From contig NZ_JXMS01000006.1 of NCBI RefSeq assembly GCF_001672295.1, positions 62,001 through 126,000 of the forward strand: a stretch of DNA of 64,000 bases. Reading direction: 5' to 3'. Source of the stretch: Halodesulfovibrio spirochaetisodalis. Lineage in GTDB: Bacteria; Desulfobacterota; Desulfovibrionia; Desulfovibrionales; Desulfovibrionaceae. Position numbers and translations under genes: made by a program. Numbering within the stretch: position 1 is the stretch's first letter; the number at the start of each line of letters is the position of its first letter. The notes under the pieces were generated by a model. That model was not told the origin of the DNA. It saw only the letters and a list, made by a program, of their open reading frames with translations, and searched no databases. Positions 45,056 through 53,174 of this stretch are shown piece after piece.

Positions 45056-46351
45056 ATGTCTATTCAACAGAAAATTAGTACCAAAAAAGTATGTCTGACC
45101 ATTGTCTCAGCAATAATTATTGCTGGAATTGCGTATGGTTCTCTAACATTTACGCAGAATAAACAAACTTCCGAAAACACCACCTCCGTCGCCTCTTCCG
45201 GAGATATTTCAAACACTCCCGCGACACCAAGCCAACCTGCAGAACAGGTTCCGCAACCGATTATTGAAGTAGTCAGCGGAAAAATCGGCAAAGGCGAAAC
45301 CGCCTCCACCCTTCTCAACAAGTGGCTTTCCAAGGCAGAAGTTTACCGTCTTGCATCAGCAACGGATACAACATTCCGCCTTACGAGCCTTCGTCGTGGA
45401 CGACCATACAGGGTTGTCACAACCGACGGCGAATTCACCCGTTTTGAGTACGAAATCGACAACGACAAGTACCTGTCTGTTGCCAAGATAGACAACGGAT
45501 ATGACGCTGAACTCAAAGATATTGAGTACGATGTCATCACTGAACGCGTGAACGGCACCATCTCTTCCAATTTATATGAAGCATTGGCTGCTGCAGGGGA
45601 AAAAGCAGCTCTTGCCGCTCGAATTGGGGACATCTTCGGGTGGGAAATCGACTTTATCCGCGACATCCGTAAAAACGATAATTTTACCGTCGTTGTGGAA
45701 AAACGCTTCCGTGATGGCAAATTCCAAAGCTATGGAAAAATTCTTGCCGCACGCTTCATGAATCAGGGTAACGCCTACGAAGGCTACTACTTGAAAGACA
45801 ACAACGGGTTTACTCAGTACTACACTGCTGAAGGAAAAAACCTGCGTCGTGCTTTCTTAAAAGCACCGCTCAGTTTCACCCGTATTTCCTCCAAGTACTC
45901 AAACCGTCGCCTGCACCCTATTCTTAAAACCTACCGGCCGCATCACGGTATCGACTACGCTGCTCCGCGCGGCACTCCGGTATCTGCCATCGGCAACGGC
46001 AAGGTTATTAAAATTGCCCGTAGCAGAGGCGCAGGAAAATACGTTAAAATTCGCCACAGCAACGGCTATGAATCAGCGTATCTGCACCTCAACCGTTTCG
46101 CCCGAGGGCTTAAAGTCGACAAAAAGGTAAAGCAAGGGCAAACCATTGCCTACGTTGGCTCCACAGGACTATCCACTGGGCCGCACCTTGATTTCCGTAT
46201 GAAAAAGAACGGTAAATACATCAACCCGACACGGGCAATAAACCCGCGTGCACCAAAAGCAACCAAAGAGCAGCTCGTTCTGCTCAAGGAAAAGGTAAAG
46301 CTGCTGCATCCGGAAGAAACACCAGTACAAGTCGCAGAAAGCAAGGTGTAG
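45056..46351 (+). CDS. M23-family peptidoglycan endopeptidase-like protein
   Basis: 431 residues. One N-terminal membrane anchor (about 12-31), a Ser/Thr/Pro-rich linker, a LysM-like/OapA region (about 75-160), and a C-terminal LytM domain (about 270-410). The first zinc motif HHGID (H296, D300) is normal and H344 in YLHLN fits the catalytic His, but the second motif is GPHLD (H377, then D379) where active enzymes have HxH. So one zinc ligand is altered to Asp. It could be an active variant or an activator of amidases. Ends before repeat copy 5. Confidence 0.88.
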   Translation: MSIQQKISTKKVCLTIVSAIIIAGIAYGSLTFTQNKQTSENTTSVASSGDISNTPATPSQPAEQVPQPIIEVVSGKIGKGETASTLLNKWLSKAEVYRLASATDTTFRLTSLRRGRPYRVVTTDGEFTRFEYEIDNDKYLSVAKIDNGYDAELKDIEYDVITERVNGTISSNLYEALAAAGEKAALAARIGDIFGWEIDFIRDIRKNDNFTVVVEKRFRDGKFQSYGKILAARFMNQGNAYEGYYLKDNNGFTQYYTAEGKNLRRAFLKAPLSFTRISSKYSNRRLHPILKTYRPHHGIDYAAPRGTPVSAIGNGKVIKIARSRGAGKYVKIRHSNGYESAYLHLNRFARGLKVDKKVKQGQTIAYVGSTGLSTGPHLDFRMKKNGKYINPTRAINPRAPKATKEQLVLLKEKVKLLHPEETPVQVAESKV

Positions 46352-46384
46352 CATTGGTTGCGAACACCTCCGGTGGGTCTTCGA

Positions 46385-46555
46385 CGTGCCTCCGGCGGCT
46401 TAAGAACCGTTTTTCAGGAAAAGGGCTTCTTAAGAATCTCCCAAAACCTTTGCCTGCGAGAACAATCCGTTTCTTGCCAAACACCGCGGCTTACGCCTCA
46501 CTTTCTTATGAAATAGAAAAAGGGTGGAGTTTATGACTCCACCCTTTTTTATTTT
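46385..46555 (+). repeat. Modular 3'-end repeat, copy 5 (after the M23 gene, partial)
   Basis: Module A only: TGCCTCCGGCGGCTTAAGAACC, a degenerate palindrome, then AATCTCCCAAAACCTTTG and CGCGGCTTACGCC. Instead of the GGGTTGGCC hairpin it holds a different terminator stem GGGTGGAGT/ACTCCACCC (46517-46550). Module C is missing. Confidence 0.7.
46517..46550 (+). terminator. Terminator after the M23 gene
   Basis: The stem AAAAAGGGTGGAGT/ACTCCACCCTTTTTT, at the place where other repeat copies have the GGCC stem. Confidence 0.88.
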
Positions 46556-46640
46556 TGAAGATTGCTAGCAGTTATGGGCAAAAACAGAATTCTGACCCGC
46601 GTTGCCCCACGCAATATGTCCAGAAGCTACAAGGTAACCA

Positions 46641-46678
46641 AAACGAAAAAAGCTCTTAATTCTTTCGAATTAAGAGCT
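46641..46678 (-). terminator. Terminator after tRNA-Leu
   Basis: The stem AGCTCTTAATTC/GAATTAAGAGCT followed on the minus strand by TTTTTCGTTT. Confidence 0.85.
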
Positions 46679-46689
46679 TTTGATATCGA

Positions 46690-46776
46690 TGGTGCCGGGG
46701 GAGAGACTCGAACTCTCACGGAAATACATCCACTAGACCCTGAACCTAGCGTGTCTACCAATTCCACCACCTCGGC
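46690..46776 (-). tRNA. tRNA-Leu (CAG)
   Basis: 87 bases on the minus strand, CCA encoded. Anticodon loop TTCAGGG gives CAG. D-arm GGAATTGGTAGAC, a long variable arm, and T-arm GAGAG-TTCGAGT-CTCTC are intact. The acceptor stem GCCGAGG pairs with CCCCGGC except at pair 5-68, which is A-C. Terminator directly downstream. Confidence 0.95.
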
Positions 46777-46779
46777 ACG

Positions 46780-47098
46780 TTTTCGTCGAAGCTTTTGTTG
46801 CGCTTCGAGGAGTGGTGTTTAGCGATAATATGAAAAGCATGCAAGCTTTTTTTAAGAAAAAATAAAACTTTTACCGCCTGCTTATCACCTAAAAAGCTCT
46901 AAACACCGCACCACATTTCGCTAACATACTTATTTTACACAAAACATGCAAAACAATAACGCAGGAACATAAAACCACCATTCCTGCCATCTGCCACTTG
47001 AAGCACCACCTCTTTTGCTGTAACAATAATCGCCTTCGCGCAACAGGCTGCCTGTTCGCGAACATATTTTATGAATTCACATGCTGCTGGTGGTACCC
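46780..47098. other. Non-coding region between tRNA-Leu and ribF
   Basis: Divergent region for tRNA-Leu (minus) and ribF (plus). AT-rich around 46850-46970. No riboswitch pattern was seen before ribF (the FMN consensus AGGGTGAAATTC is absent). Confidence 0.4.
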
Positions 47099-48043
47099 AT
47101 GCAAATCGCACGAAGCATACAGGAAATTTCACTCGATCTTTCCAAAGGTTGTTGTCTCACTATCGGAAACTTCGACGGTGTTCACAACGGTCATAGAAAG
47201 TTAATCAACCGCACTAAAGAGAAAGCGGCGTCTATGGGCGTCCCGAGTGTTGTTGTTACCTTTTGCCCGCACCCACTCAAGGTGCTTGCCGGCTCGCATG
47301 CCCCTGCTCTTATTACCGACTACGAAAAAAAGTTAGACCTGCTTGAAAAAATCGACGTTGATTTAGTTCTTCTGCTTGAGTTCACGCGGGAACTTGCTGC
47401 GCTGGAACCAGAAGAATTTGTTAAATCTATCCTTGTAGATCAGCTCAAGATGAAAGAGCTTGTTGTTGGATACGATTACGCTTTCGGCAAAGGACGCAAA
47501 GGTAATTTTGAGCTGCTCTCCGCACTGGGAGAAAAATTCGGGTACGGCATAGAGCGCCTCGAACCTGTCATGATCAACGACGCAATTGTCAGTTCTACAC
47601 GCATCCGCGACCTCATTAAGGCCGGCAAAGTGTGGGATGTGAAACCGCTTATGGACAGATTCTACATCATCCGCGGGACTGTTGTGCATGGCATGGACAG
47701 AGGTGGCAAACTGCTTGGCTTCCCTACCGCAAACATGCGTGTACGTGACGAACTGCACCCGAAACCAGGTGTATATGCCACATGGGCAGAGCTGGATGGC
47801 AAAGTCCACAAGGCCGTCACCAATATTGGATACAACCCGACGTTCGGAAACGACGAAATCAGCGTTGAAACCTTTATTCTCGACTTCGATGCAGACATTT
47901 ACGGATGGGAGTTGCGACTGAACTTTGTTGCACGCATCAGAGACGAGAAAAAATTCAACGGACTTGATGAACTTATCGAACAAATCACCAGTGATGTTTC
48001 TCTAGCCCGACAATTGCTCGACGCTCCTGAAGCCCGTCTCTAG
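47099..48043 (+). CDS. ribF: Bifunctional riboflavin kinase / FAD synthetase
   Basis: 314 residues. N-terminal FAD synthetase nucleotidyltransferase domain: LTIGNFDGVHNGHRKLI (HxGH-like), VVTFCPHPLKVL and SSTRIRDLIKAG. C-terminal riboflavin kinase domain: GTVVHGMDRGGKLLGFPTANM, TNIGYNPTFGN and the ETFILDFDADIYG block. Makes FMN and FAD from riboflavin. The start is MQIARS with GGTGG five bases upstream. 26 bases before the ClC gene; the two may be cotranscribed. Confidence 0.95.
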   Translation: MQIARSIQEISLDLSKGCCLTIGNFDGVHNGHRKLINRTKEKAASMGVPSVVVTFCPHPLKVLAGSHAPALITDYEKKLDLLEKIDVDLVLLLEFTRELAALEPEEFVKSILVDQLKMKELVVGYDYAFGKGRKGNFELLSALGEKFGYGIERLEPVMINDAIVSSTRIRDLIKAGKVWDVKPLMDRFYIIRGTVVHGMDRGGKLLGFPTANMRVRDELHPKPGVYATWAELDGKVHKAVTNIGYNPTFGNDEISVETFILDFDADIYGWELRLNFVARIRDEKKFNGLDELIEQITSDVSLARQLLDAPEARL

Positions 48044-48069
48044 CATGAATATACAATTGGGAGCGCCCG

Positions 48070-49854
48070 ATGCTCGGTCCTTTTAAACGAATTTGGCAAG
48101 AATACCTGCGTGTGTACCACAGCGTTACATACGTACGTATGCTTGTACTCGGCGTACTGGTCGGTATCTTTGCCGGATTGGTTGCCATTGCCTTCCGCCT
48201 TGGTCTCGATTTTTCTCAGGATTTTATCCAGAACCACCTCGCAGGTATTTCCACACATGGTGCGCATGGCGAATACCGCCCGTGGGTTATCCCTGTAGCG
48301 TTAGTCAGCGTTGCGTTTGTTACCGGCTATCTTGTTAATAAATTTTTGCCGGACTCCATACACGGCGTTACTGACGGCACCGATGCCATGATCAAAGCCT
48401 TTCACCGGAACAAAGGTGATATCAAGCCAAAGGCACCTATCATCAAAGGCATCACATCCATCCTGACCATTGCTTCCGGTGGTTCTGCTGGTCAGGAAGG
48501 CCCTGTTTCCCAGCTCGGAGCAGGTCTTGGCTGCTGGTTTGCCCACAAGTTCGGGCTTTCCACCAAAGAGCGCCGCATTCTCATGCTTACAGGTGCAGCA
48601 GGCGGCCTTGGCGCTATCTTCCTTGCTCCGCTTGGCGGCGCGATGACTGCCATTGAAGTTATCTACAAAGAGGACTTTGAATCCGAAGCCATTGTTTCTG
48701 CCGTTACTTCATCCGTTGTGGCGTACTCCTTGTTCTTCATGGCATTCGGCTCCAAGCCGATGTTCGATATTCCTCAGTTTCATTTCCGTGATGCCCGCGA
48801 ACTGCTGTTCTACGCCATCCTTTCCGTAGCCTGTGCGCTTGCAGCATGGTTCTACGTACGCACCTTCCATTTCCTCAAATACTCTGTGTTTGAAAAGCTC
48901 CGCCAGCGTGTGGGCATTATGTGGACAATGGTGGCTGGCGCCCTGATTATGGGTATCTACGGCATGTTTTACCCGCAGGTTCTTTCAACAGGCCACCACG
49001 GACTGGAACAGGCAATTAACGGCAACCTGCCGATACTCACAATGCTTGTACTGCTGTTCGGCAAAACCTTGGCAACGTCCTTGACCCTCGGCTCCGGCAT
49101 GAGTGGTGGTATGTTTGCCCCTGCACTGTTTGTAGGCGGCATGACAGGCGGTGTTGTCGGTTTTACAGCCAACAGCTTCTACCCGAATATCGTTACCCAA
49201 CCGGGTGGCTACGCGCTCGTAGGTATGGCAACCTTCTTTGCCGGTGTAGCGAATGCGCCAATCGGGCCGCTCATCATGGTATGCGAATTGTCAAAAGGCT
49301 ACGGCCTGCTGGCACCTCTCATGCTTTCCGGTGCTATCTGTGTTGTTATCAGCCGCAAAGTTTCTCTCTATGAAAATCAGGTTGAGAACAAATTTGAATC
49401 CCCTGCACACATTGTTGACTCTACAGTAAACATCCTTGAAAACCTGCAGGTTAAAGATTTCTACCAGCGCGGACGCGTAACGATTCTTGAAGAATCTATC
49501 ACCCTTAAAGCACTTACGAACATCATTACAGGAACAAACGAATTCTTCTTCCCCGTCAAAAACATTGCCGGAGAAATTACAGGAATCCTGTCCATTAACG
49601 ATGTACGAAACATCCTGTATGAAGAAAGCCTGTTTGACCTTGTTGTGGTAGGCGACCTCGCCCGTAAAGGCGTAACGCTCTATGACGATGATGACCTGTA
49701 CACTGCACTTGTTAAGTTTGTTGACTCTGACCTCGGACAGATTCCTGTTGTTCAAGAAGATAACCCGCATGAGATCCTCGGCCTTATCAACAGAGCGGAC
49801 GTGTTCAGAGCGTATAAAAACCATCTGTACACCATTCAGGAAAACGAAAAATAG
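48070..49854 (+). CDS. ClC-family chloride channel/antiporter with CBS domains
   Basis: 594 residues. ClC membrane part with about ten helices or more; selectivity motifs GGSAGQEGPVSQLG (with the gating Glu in GQEGP), GAAGGLGAIFLAPLGGAMTA and SGMSGGMFAPALFVGGMTGG. The C-terminus (about 450-590) carries two CBS domains (LKALTNIITGTNEFFFPVKN; LGQIPVVQEDNPHEILGLIN), which sense adenine nucleotides in relatives. Fits a salt environment but does not prove it. Terminator follows. Confidence 0.93.
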   Translation: MLGPFKRIWQEYLRVYHSVTYVRMLVLGVLVGIFAGLVAIAFRLGLDFSQDFIQNHLAGISTHGAHGEYRPWVIPVALVSVAFVTGYLVNKFLPDSIHGVTDGTDAMIKAFHRNKGDIKPKAPIIKGITSILTIASGGSAGQEGPVSQLGAGLGCWFAHKFGLSTKERRILMLTGAAGGLGAIFLAPLGGAMTAIEVIYKEDFESEAIVSAVTSSVVAYSLFFMAFGSKPMFDIPQFHFRDARELLFYAILSVACALAAWFYVRTFHFLKYSVFEKLRQRVGIMWTMVAGALIMGIYGMFYPQVLSTGHHGLEQAINGNLPILTMLVLLFGKTLATSLTLGSGMSGGMFAPALFVGGMTGGVVGFTANSFYPNIVTQPGGYALVGMATFFAGVANAPIGPLIMVCELSKGYGLLAPLMLSGAICVVISRKVSLYENQVENKFESPAHIVDSTVNILENLQVKDFYQRGRVTILEESITLKALTNIITGTNEFFFPVKNIAGEITGILSINDVRNILYEESLFDLVVVGDLARKGVTLYDDDDLYTALVKFVDSDLGQIPVVQEDNPHEILGLINRADVFRAYKNHLYTIQENEK

Positions 49855-49920
49855 GAACCTGTTAACCAACAACAGTTCCGCCTGCCGGATACACAAATCT
49901 GTGCAGTAACATGAATATAA

Positions 49921-49967
49921 AAGCCAAGCTCAAATGCGTTCCAACGCACGATAGCTTGGCTTTTTTC
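49921..49967 (+). terminator. Terminator after the ClC gene
   Basis: Outer stem AAAGCCAAGC/GCTTGGCTTT around an inner TGCG/CGCA pair, then T6. Confidence 0.88.
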
Positions 49968-50069
49968 ATATCTCACCACCCACCTTTGCCTAGCCTTTCA
50001 GCAAGTAGCATTAACTGATCTCAAACCTCTCTAATAAAATTCTTCAAAACCACTCATCAATATGGTAGT

Positions 50070-50099
50070 GGTCAGACCAAACAAATTGGTCAGACCAAC
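50070..50099 (+). promoter_or_regulatory. Twin FadR/PdhR-type operators
   Basis: Two copies of the palindrome TGGTCAGACCA, at 50070-50080 and as TTGGTCAGACCAA at 50087-50099, with centres 18 bases apart. The second ends 11 bases before the regulator ATG. The pattern TTGGTnnnACCAA is that of PdhR/LldR. Confidence 0.8.
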
Positions 50100-50110
50100 A
50101 AAAGGAAGAC

Positions 50111-50809
50111 ATGAACAAGGTATCATTTGCAGCCGACAGTGCTCCCACACAAAAGCAGTTAAAGATATACGAGCAGGTTGTGCTCCGTATTCAGGAAATG
50201 CTGCACACCGGAACAATCAATGTTGGGGACAAGCTCCCGCCGGAACGAGATCTGGCTGCGACCTTTCAGGTTTCGCGAAGCTCTATCCGCGAAGCAATCC
50301 GTTCCCTTCAGGAAAAAGGTATTGTTGAAAGCAGACGCGGCAACGGAACATTTGTTGTGAGTACAACAAGCATTATTGAACCACTTGCTGAAGCGGTAAC
50401 AGAGCAACGCATTTACTTGCTGCAAATCATGGAATTCCGTCAGGCTATTGAGCCTGCAATAGCTGGTCTGGCTGCACGTAATGCAACACCGGAGCAGCTT
50501 GAGGCCATTGCTGCTATTATGAAAGAAAAAGCACCGGAGGATAAGCCGTGGGAAAAAGACATTCGTTTCCATTGCGCCATTGCCAAAGCCTCCGGCAATC
50601 CGCTTTTTGAACAGGCGCTCGTCAACGCAAAGGCCGCACTTGAAGAGACACGGCAGGAACCGCTGCAATCACCGGAACGCAGAGAACAATCCTGCTCCAT
50701 GCATAAAGAAATTTACAATGCCATTGCTGCCGGAAACGAAGCTTTGGCAGAACGCTGCATGCACAAGCACCTGAAATTGGTACACAGCATGCTCTTTTCA
50801 ACAGAATAA
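50111..50809 (+). CDS. FadR-family (GntR) transcriptional regulator
   Basis: 232 residues. N-terminal winged helix (about 18-85): YEQVVLRIQEMLHTGTINVG, KLPPERDLAATFQVSRSSIREAIRSL and KGIVESRRGNGTFVV. The C-terminal all-helical FCD domain binds an organic acid, often lactate or pyruvate in LldR/PdhR; the Asp/His metal residues are in the stretch DIRFHCAIAK and MHKEI. AAGGAAG before the ATG. Two TTGGTCAGACCAA operators lie directly upstream, so it is probably autoregulated and controls the flavoenzyme gene 60 bases downstream. Confidence 0.93.
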   Translation: MNKVSFAADSAPTQKQLKIYEQVVLRIQEMLHTGTINVGDKLPPERDLAATFQVSRSSIREAIRSLQEKGIVESRRGNGTFVVSTTSIIEPLAEAVTEQRIYLLQIMEFRQAIEPAIAGLAARNATPEQLEAIAAIMKEKAPEDKPWEKDIRFHCAIAKASGNPLFEQALVNAKAALEETRQEPLQSPERREQSCSMHKEIYNAIAAGNEALAERCMHKHLKLVHSMLFSTE

Positions 50810-50869
50810 CCATACGCAGAGCGCGAGCAAACGTTCTGCGGCTTAACCACCGTCAGGTAAGGAAATGCT

Positions 50870-51892
50870 ATGCAAGAAGTTCGTAAAGCAGCCCATGAAC
50901 GTATGAAGGGCTTTTGCAGAGTCTGTAGAGAATGTGACGGACGAGCCTGTGCAGGCGAAGTTCCGGGAATGGGTGGTCTTGGTACAGCTGCTTCATTCAA
51001 AGGCAATGTAGAGGCTCTGGCAGACTACAAACTGCGCATGCGCACTATCCACGATGTTTCTGCCCCATCAACATCCACCAGTGTTCTGGGGTATGCTCTG
51101 TCCATTCCAGTTTTTGCTGCCCCTATCGGCGGCGTATCTTTCAACATGGGCGGTCAGATTACTGAAGAAGAGTACATTCTCTCAAAGGTTAAAGCGTGCG
51201 ATGCCAACGGCATTGTGGGCTGTACTGGCGACGGTGTACCACCGTTTATCTCCGAAGCAGGTTTTGCTGCTCTTACCGCAGTAAACGGCAATGGCATTCC
51301 GTTCATCAAACCGTGGGAAGGCGATGAGTTCTTTGAAAAAATCGAAAAGGCAGCTGCAACAGGCTGTACAACCTTCGGTATAGACATCGACGCAATCGGC
51401 CTCATCACTCTTGCTAAAATGGGTCGTCCAGTAGCACCGCGTGGTGTTGAACGCCTGCGTGCTCTTATTGAACAAATTCCAGGACAGGTACTCCTTAAGG
51501 GCGTGATGACAGCTGAAGACGCTCAGGCTGCAGCCGAAGCCGGTGCAGCAGGTATCGTAGTCTCCAACCACGGTGGTCGTGTTCTTGATCACACACCGGG
51601 TACAGCGCACGTAATTTCCGACATCGCAGACGCTGTGAATGGTGAAATTGCAGTACTCGTTGACGGTGGTATCCGCACTGGTGCTGACGTACTTAAAATG
51701 ATCGCCCTTGGCGCTGATGCCGTTATGATAGGTCGTCCATTCTCTATCGCCACTGTTGGCGGTCTGGAAGAAGGTGCATCCAAATACATCCAGCAACTTA
51801 CCGGAGAGCTTACATCTGCAATGGTACTTACAGGCTGTGAATCCATTGAAGATGCGAACGCAGACATCATTACTGATGTTCTCGGGCAGTAG
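50870..51892 (+). CDS. FMN alpha-hydroxy-acid oxidising protein with N-terminal cysteine motif
   Basis: 340 residues, FMN-dependent TIM barrel of the lactate/glycolate oxidase family. FMN and active-site blocks: PIGGVSFNMGG, LLKGVMTAEDAQAA, IVVSNHGGRVLDH (catalytic His, Arg) and VDGGIRTGADVLKMIALGAD. Unlike oxidases it has an N-terminal C-x2-C-x2-C-x4-C motif at C16, C19, C22 and C27, sequence CRVCRECDGRACAGE. Such sets usually hold an iron-sulfur cluster, which would allow electron transfer other than to O2. The FadR-type neighbour with LldR-like operators suggests lactate or a similar acid as substrate. Confidence 0.85.
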   Translation: MQEVRKAAHERMKGFCRVCRECDGRACAGEVPGMGGLGTAASFKGNVEALADYKLRMRTIHDVSAPSTSTSVLGYALSIPVFAAPIGGVSFNMGGQITEEEYILSKVKACDANGIVGCTGDGVPPFISEAGFAALTAVNGNGIPFIKPWEGDEFFEKIEKAAATGCTTFGIDIDAIGLITLAKMGRPVAPRGVERLRALIEQIPGQVLLKGVMTAEDAQAAAEAGAAGIVVSNHGGRVLDHTPGTAHVISDIADAVNGEIAVLVDGGIRTGADVLKMIALGADAVMIGRPFSIATVGGLEEGASKYIQQLTGELTSAMVLTGCESIEDANADIITDVLGQ

Positions 51893-51894
51893 CA

Positions 51895-52192
51895 TGCCTC
51901 CGGCGGCCAAAGAACCTTGTTGAAACAAGGTTCTCTGGACTCTCCAAAAACTTTTAGTCGCGATACCAGCCCGTTTTTCATCTGAACCTCGCGGCTTTTG
52001 CACCACTACCTTTCTCAAACTATAAAAGGGTTGGCCTCATAATTGAGGCCAACCCTTTTTAATAACGGAAAGATAGCGTGTTCGCGGCTTCCAACAAGAA
52101 AAGAAACGGATTGAAGACGCGTATAAATGGGGTCAAGGGGACGCGTCCCCTTGTGGGGGTGCAGGGGCAAAGCCCGCCTGCCCGTCGGAGAC
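51895..52192 (+). repeat. Modular 3'-end repeat, copy 4 (after the flavoenzyme)
   Basis: Starts three bases after the stop: TGCCTCCGGCGGCC, then AGAACCTTGTTGAAACAAGGTTCT (its own palindrome), CGCGGCTTTTGC, the terminator GGGTTGGCC/GGCCAACCC (52023-52058), and module C to GTCGGAGAC. In this copy the loop is CTCATAATTGAGG, where flanking bases also pair. Confidence 0.8.
52020..52060 (+). terminator. Terminator in repeat copy 4
   Basis: AAAAGGGTTGGCCTC pairs with GAGGCCAACCCTTTTT around ATAATT; two base pairs longer than in the other copies. Confidence 0.82.
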
Positions 52193-52244
52193 AGTCTTCT
52201 CCCTACGGAGACAACAGCCTGCGCCCATCAACGACACGCATAGA

Positions 52245-53165
52245 CTAGAGTTGCAAAGACCCTCTGTATTCTTCAAGATCGGTAATATTCATCTGTTCCA
52301 TAAGCTCTTCAAGCTCTTTAACAAGACGGAACGAGAAGTCCGGACGCAGGAAGTTGGCGGTACCAACCTGCACTGCGTGTGCTCCTACAAGGATGAACTC
52401 AAGCACATCTTCTGCTGAAGCAATGCCGCCCATACCGATTACCGGAATAGAAACAGCTTTGCAGACCTGATAGGTACAGCGAAGCGCTACAGGTTTAATT
52501 GCAGGGCCAGAAAGACCACCGATAACGTTTGCGATAAGCGGCTTGCGCTTACGGATATCAACGCCCATGCCGGACAGTGTATTGATGCAGGAGATCACAT
52601 TAGCGCCTGCACCTTCAACGGCTTTGGCAATGGTGGTGATGTCGGTAACGTTCGGGCTGAGTTTAATGATGACCGGCTTTACGCCAGCAGCTTTTTTTAC
52701 AGCTTCGGTTACACGGGCAGCCTGCTGCGGATCCTGACCAAAAAGGATACCGCCTTCCTGCACATTCGGGCAGGAGATATTCACTTCGATTGCCGCAATA
52801 CCTTCTTCCGCTGCAAGGACTGCTGTGAGTTCGCCGAACTCAGCAGGGTCACATGCGTAGATATTGGCAATAACCGGAAGTTGTTCCGTAGGAAGCTTGG
52901 GCAATTTTTCTGTAATAAAATTCTCTACACCAGAGTTCTGAAGACCTACAGCGTTGAGCATACCGCATGGAGTTTCCGCAATACGCGGCATCGGATTCCC
53001 TGCGCGAGGCTCAAGGGAAAGCCCTTTTACCACGATACCGCCAAGTGTAGTAAGATCGCCGTACGGGGCAAACTCAACACCGTACCCGAAGGTACCTGAT
53101 GCGGTAAGAATAGGGTTTTTAAACTGTAAGCCAGTAGAGCCGGGAAGCGTTACATTAGTACTCAT
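52245..53165 (-). CDS. pyrD: Dihydroorotate dehydrogenase, class 1B catalytic subunit
   Basis: 306 residues, FMN barrel oxidising dihydroorotate in pyrimidine synthesis. FMN block TASGTFGYG, the active-site Cys in EVNISCPNVQEGG, KLSPNVTDI, and the C-terminal GMGGIASAEDVLEFILVGAHAVQVGTAN. It is the B type because it partners with PyrK, encoded nine bases upstream. Length normal. Start ATG with GGAGG at the usual spacing. Confidence 0.96.
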   Translation of the reverse strand: MSTNVTLPGSTGLQFKNPILTASGTFGYGVEFAPYGDLTTLGGIVVKGLSLEPRAGNPMPRIAETPCGMLNAVGLQNSGVENFITEKLPKLPTEQLPVIANIYACDPAEFGELTAVLAAEEGIAAIEVNISCPNVQEGGILFGQDPQQAARVTEAVKKAAGVKPVIIKLSPNVTDITTIAKAVEGAGANVISCINTLSGMGVDIRKRKPLIANVIGGLSGPAIKPVALRCTYQVCKAVSIPVIGMGGIASAEDVLEFILVGAHAVQVGTANFLRPDFSFRLVKELEELMEQMNITDLEEYRGSLQL

Positions 53166-53174
53166 TCAAGCCTC

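Noticed and set aside
47020-47098. FMN riboswitch before ribF
   Set aside because: The conserved FMN aptamer strings are absent and the space is short.
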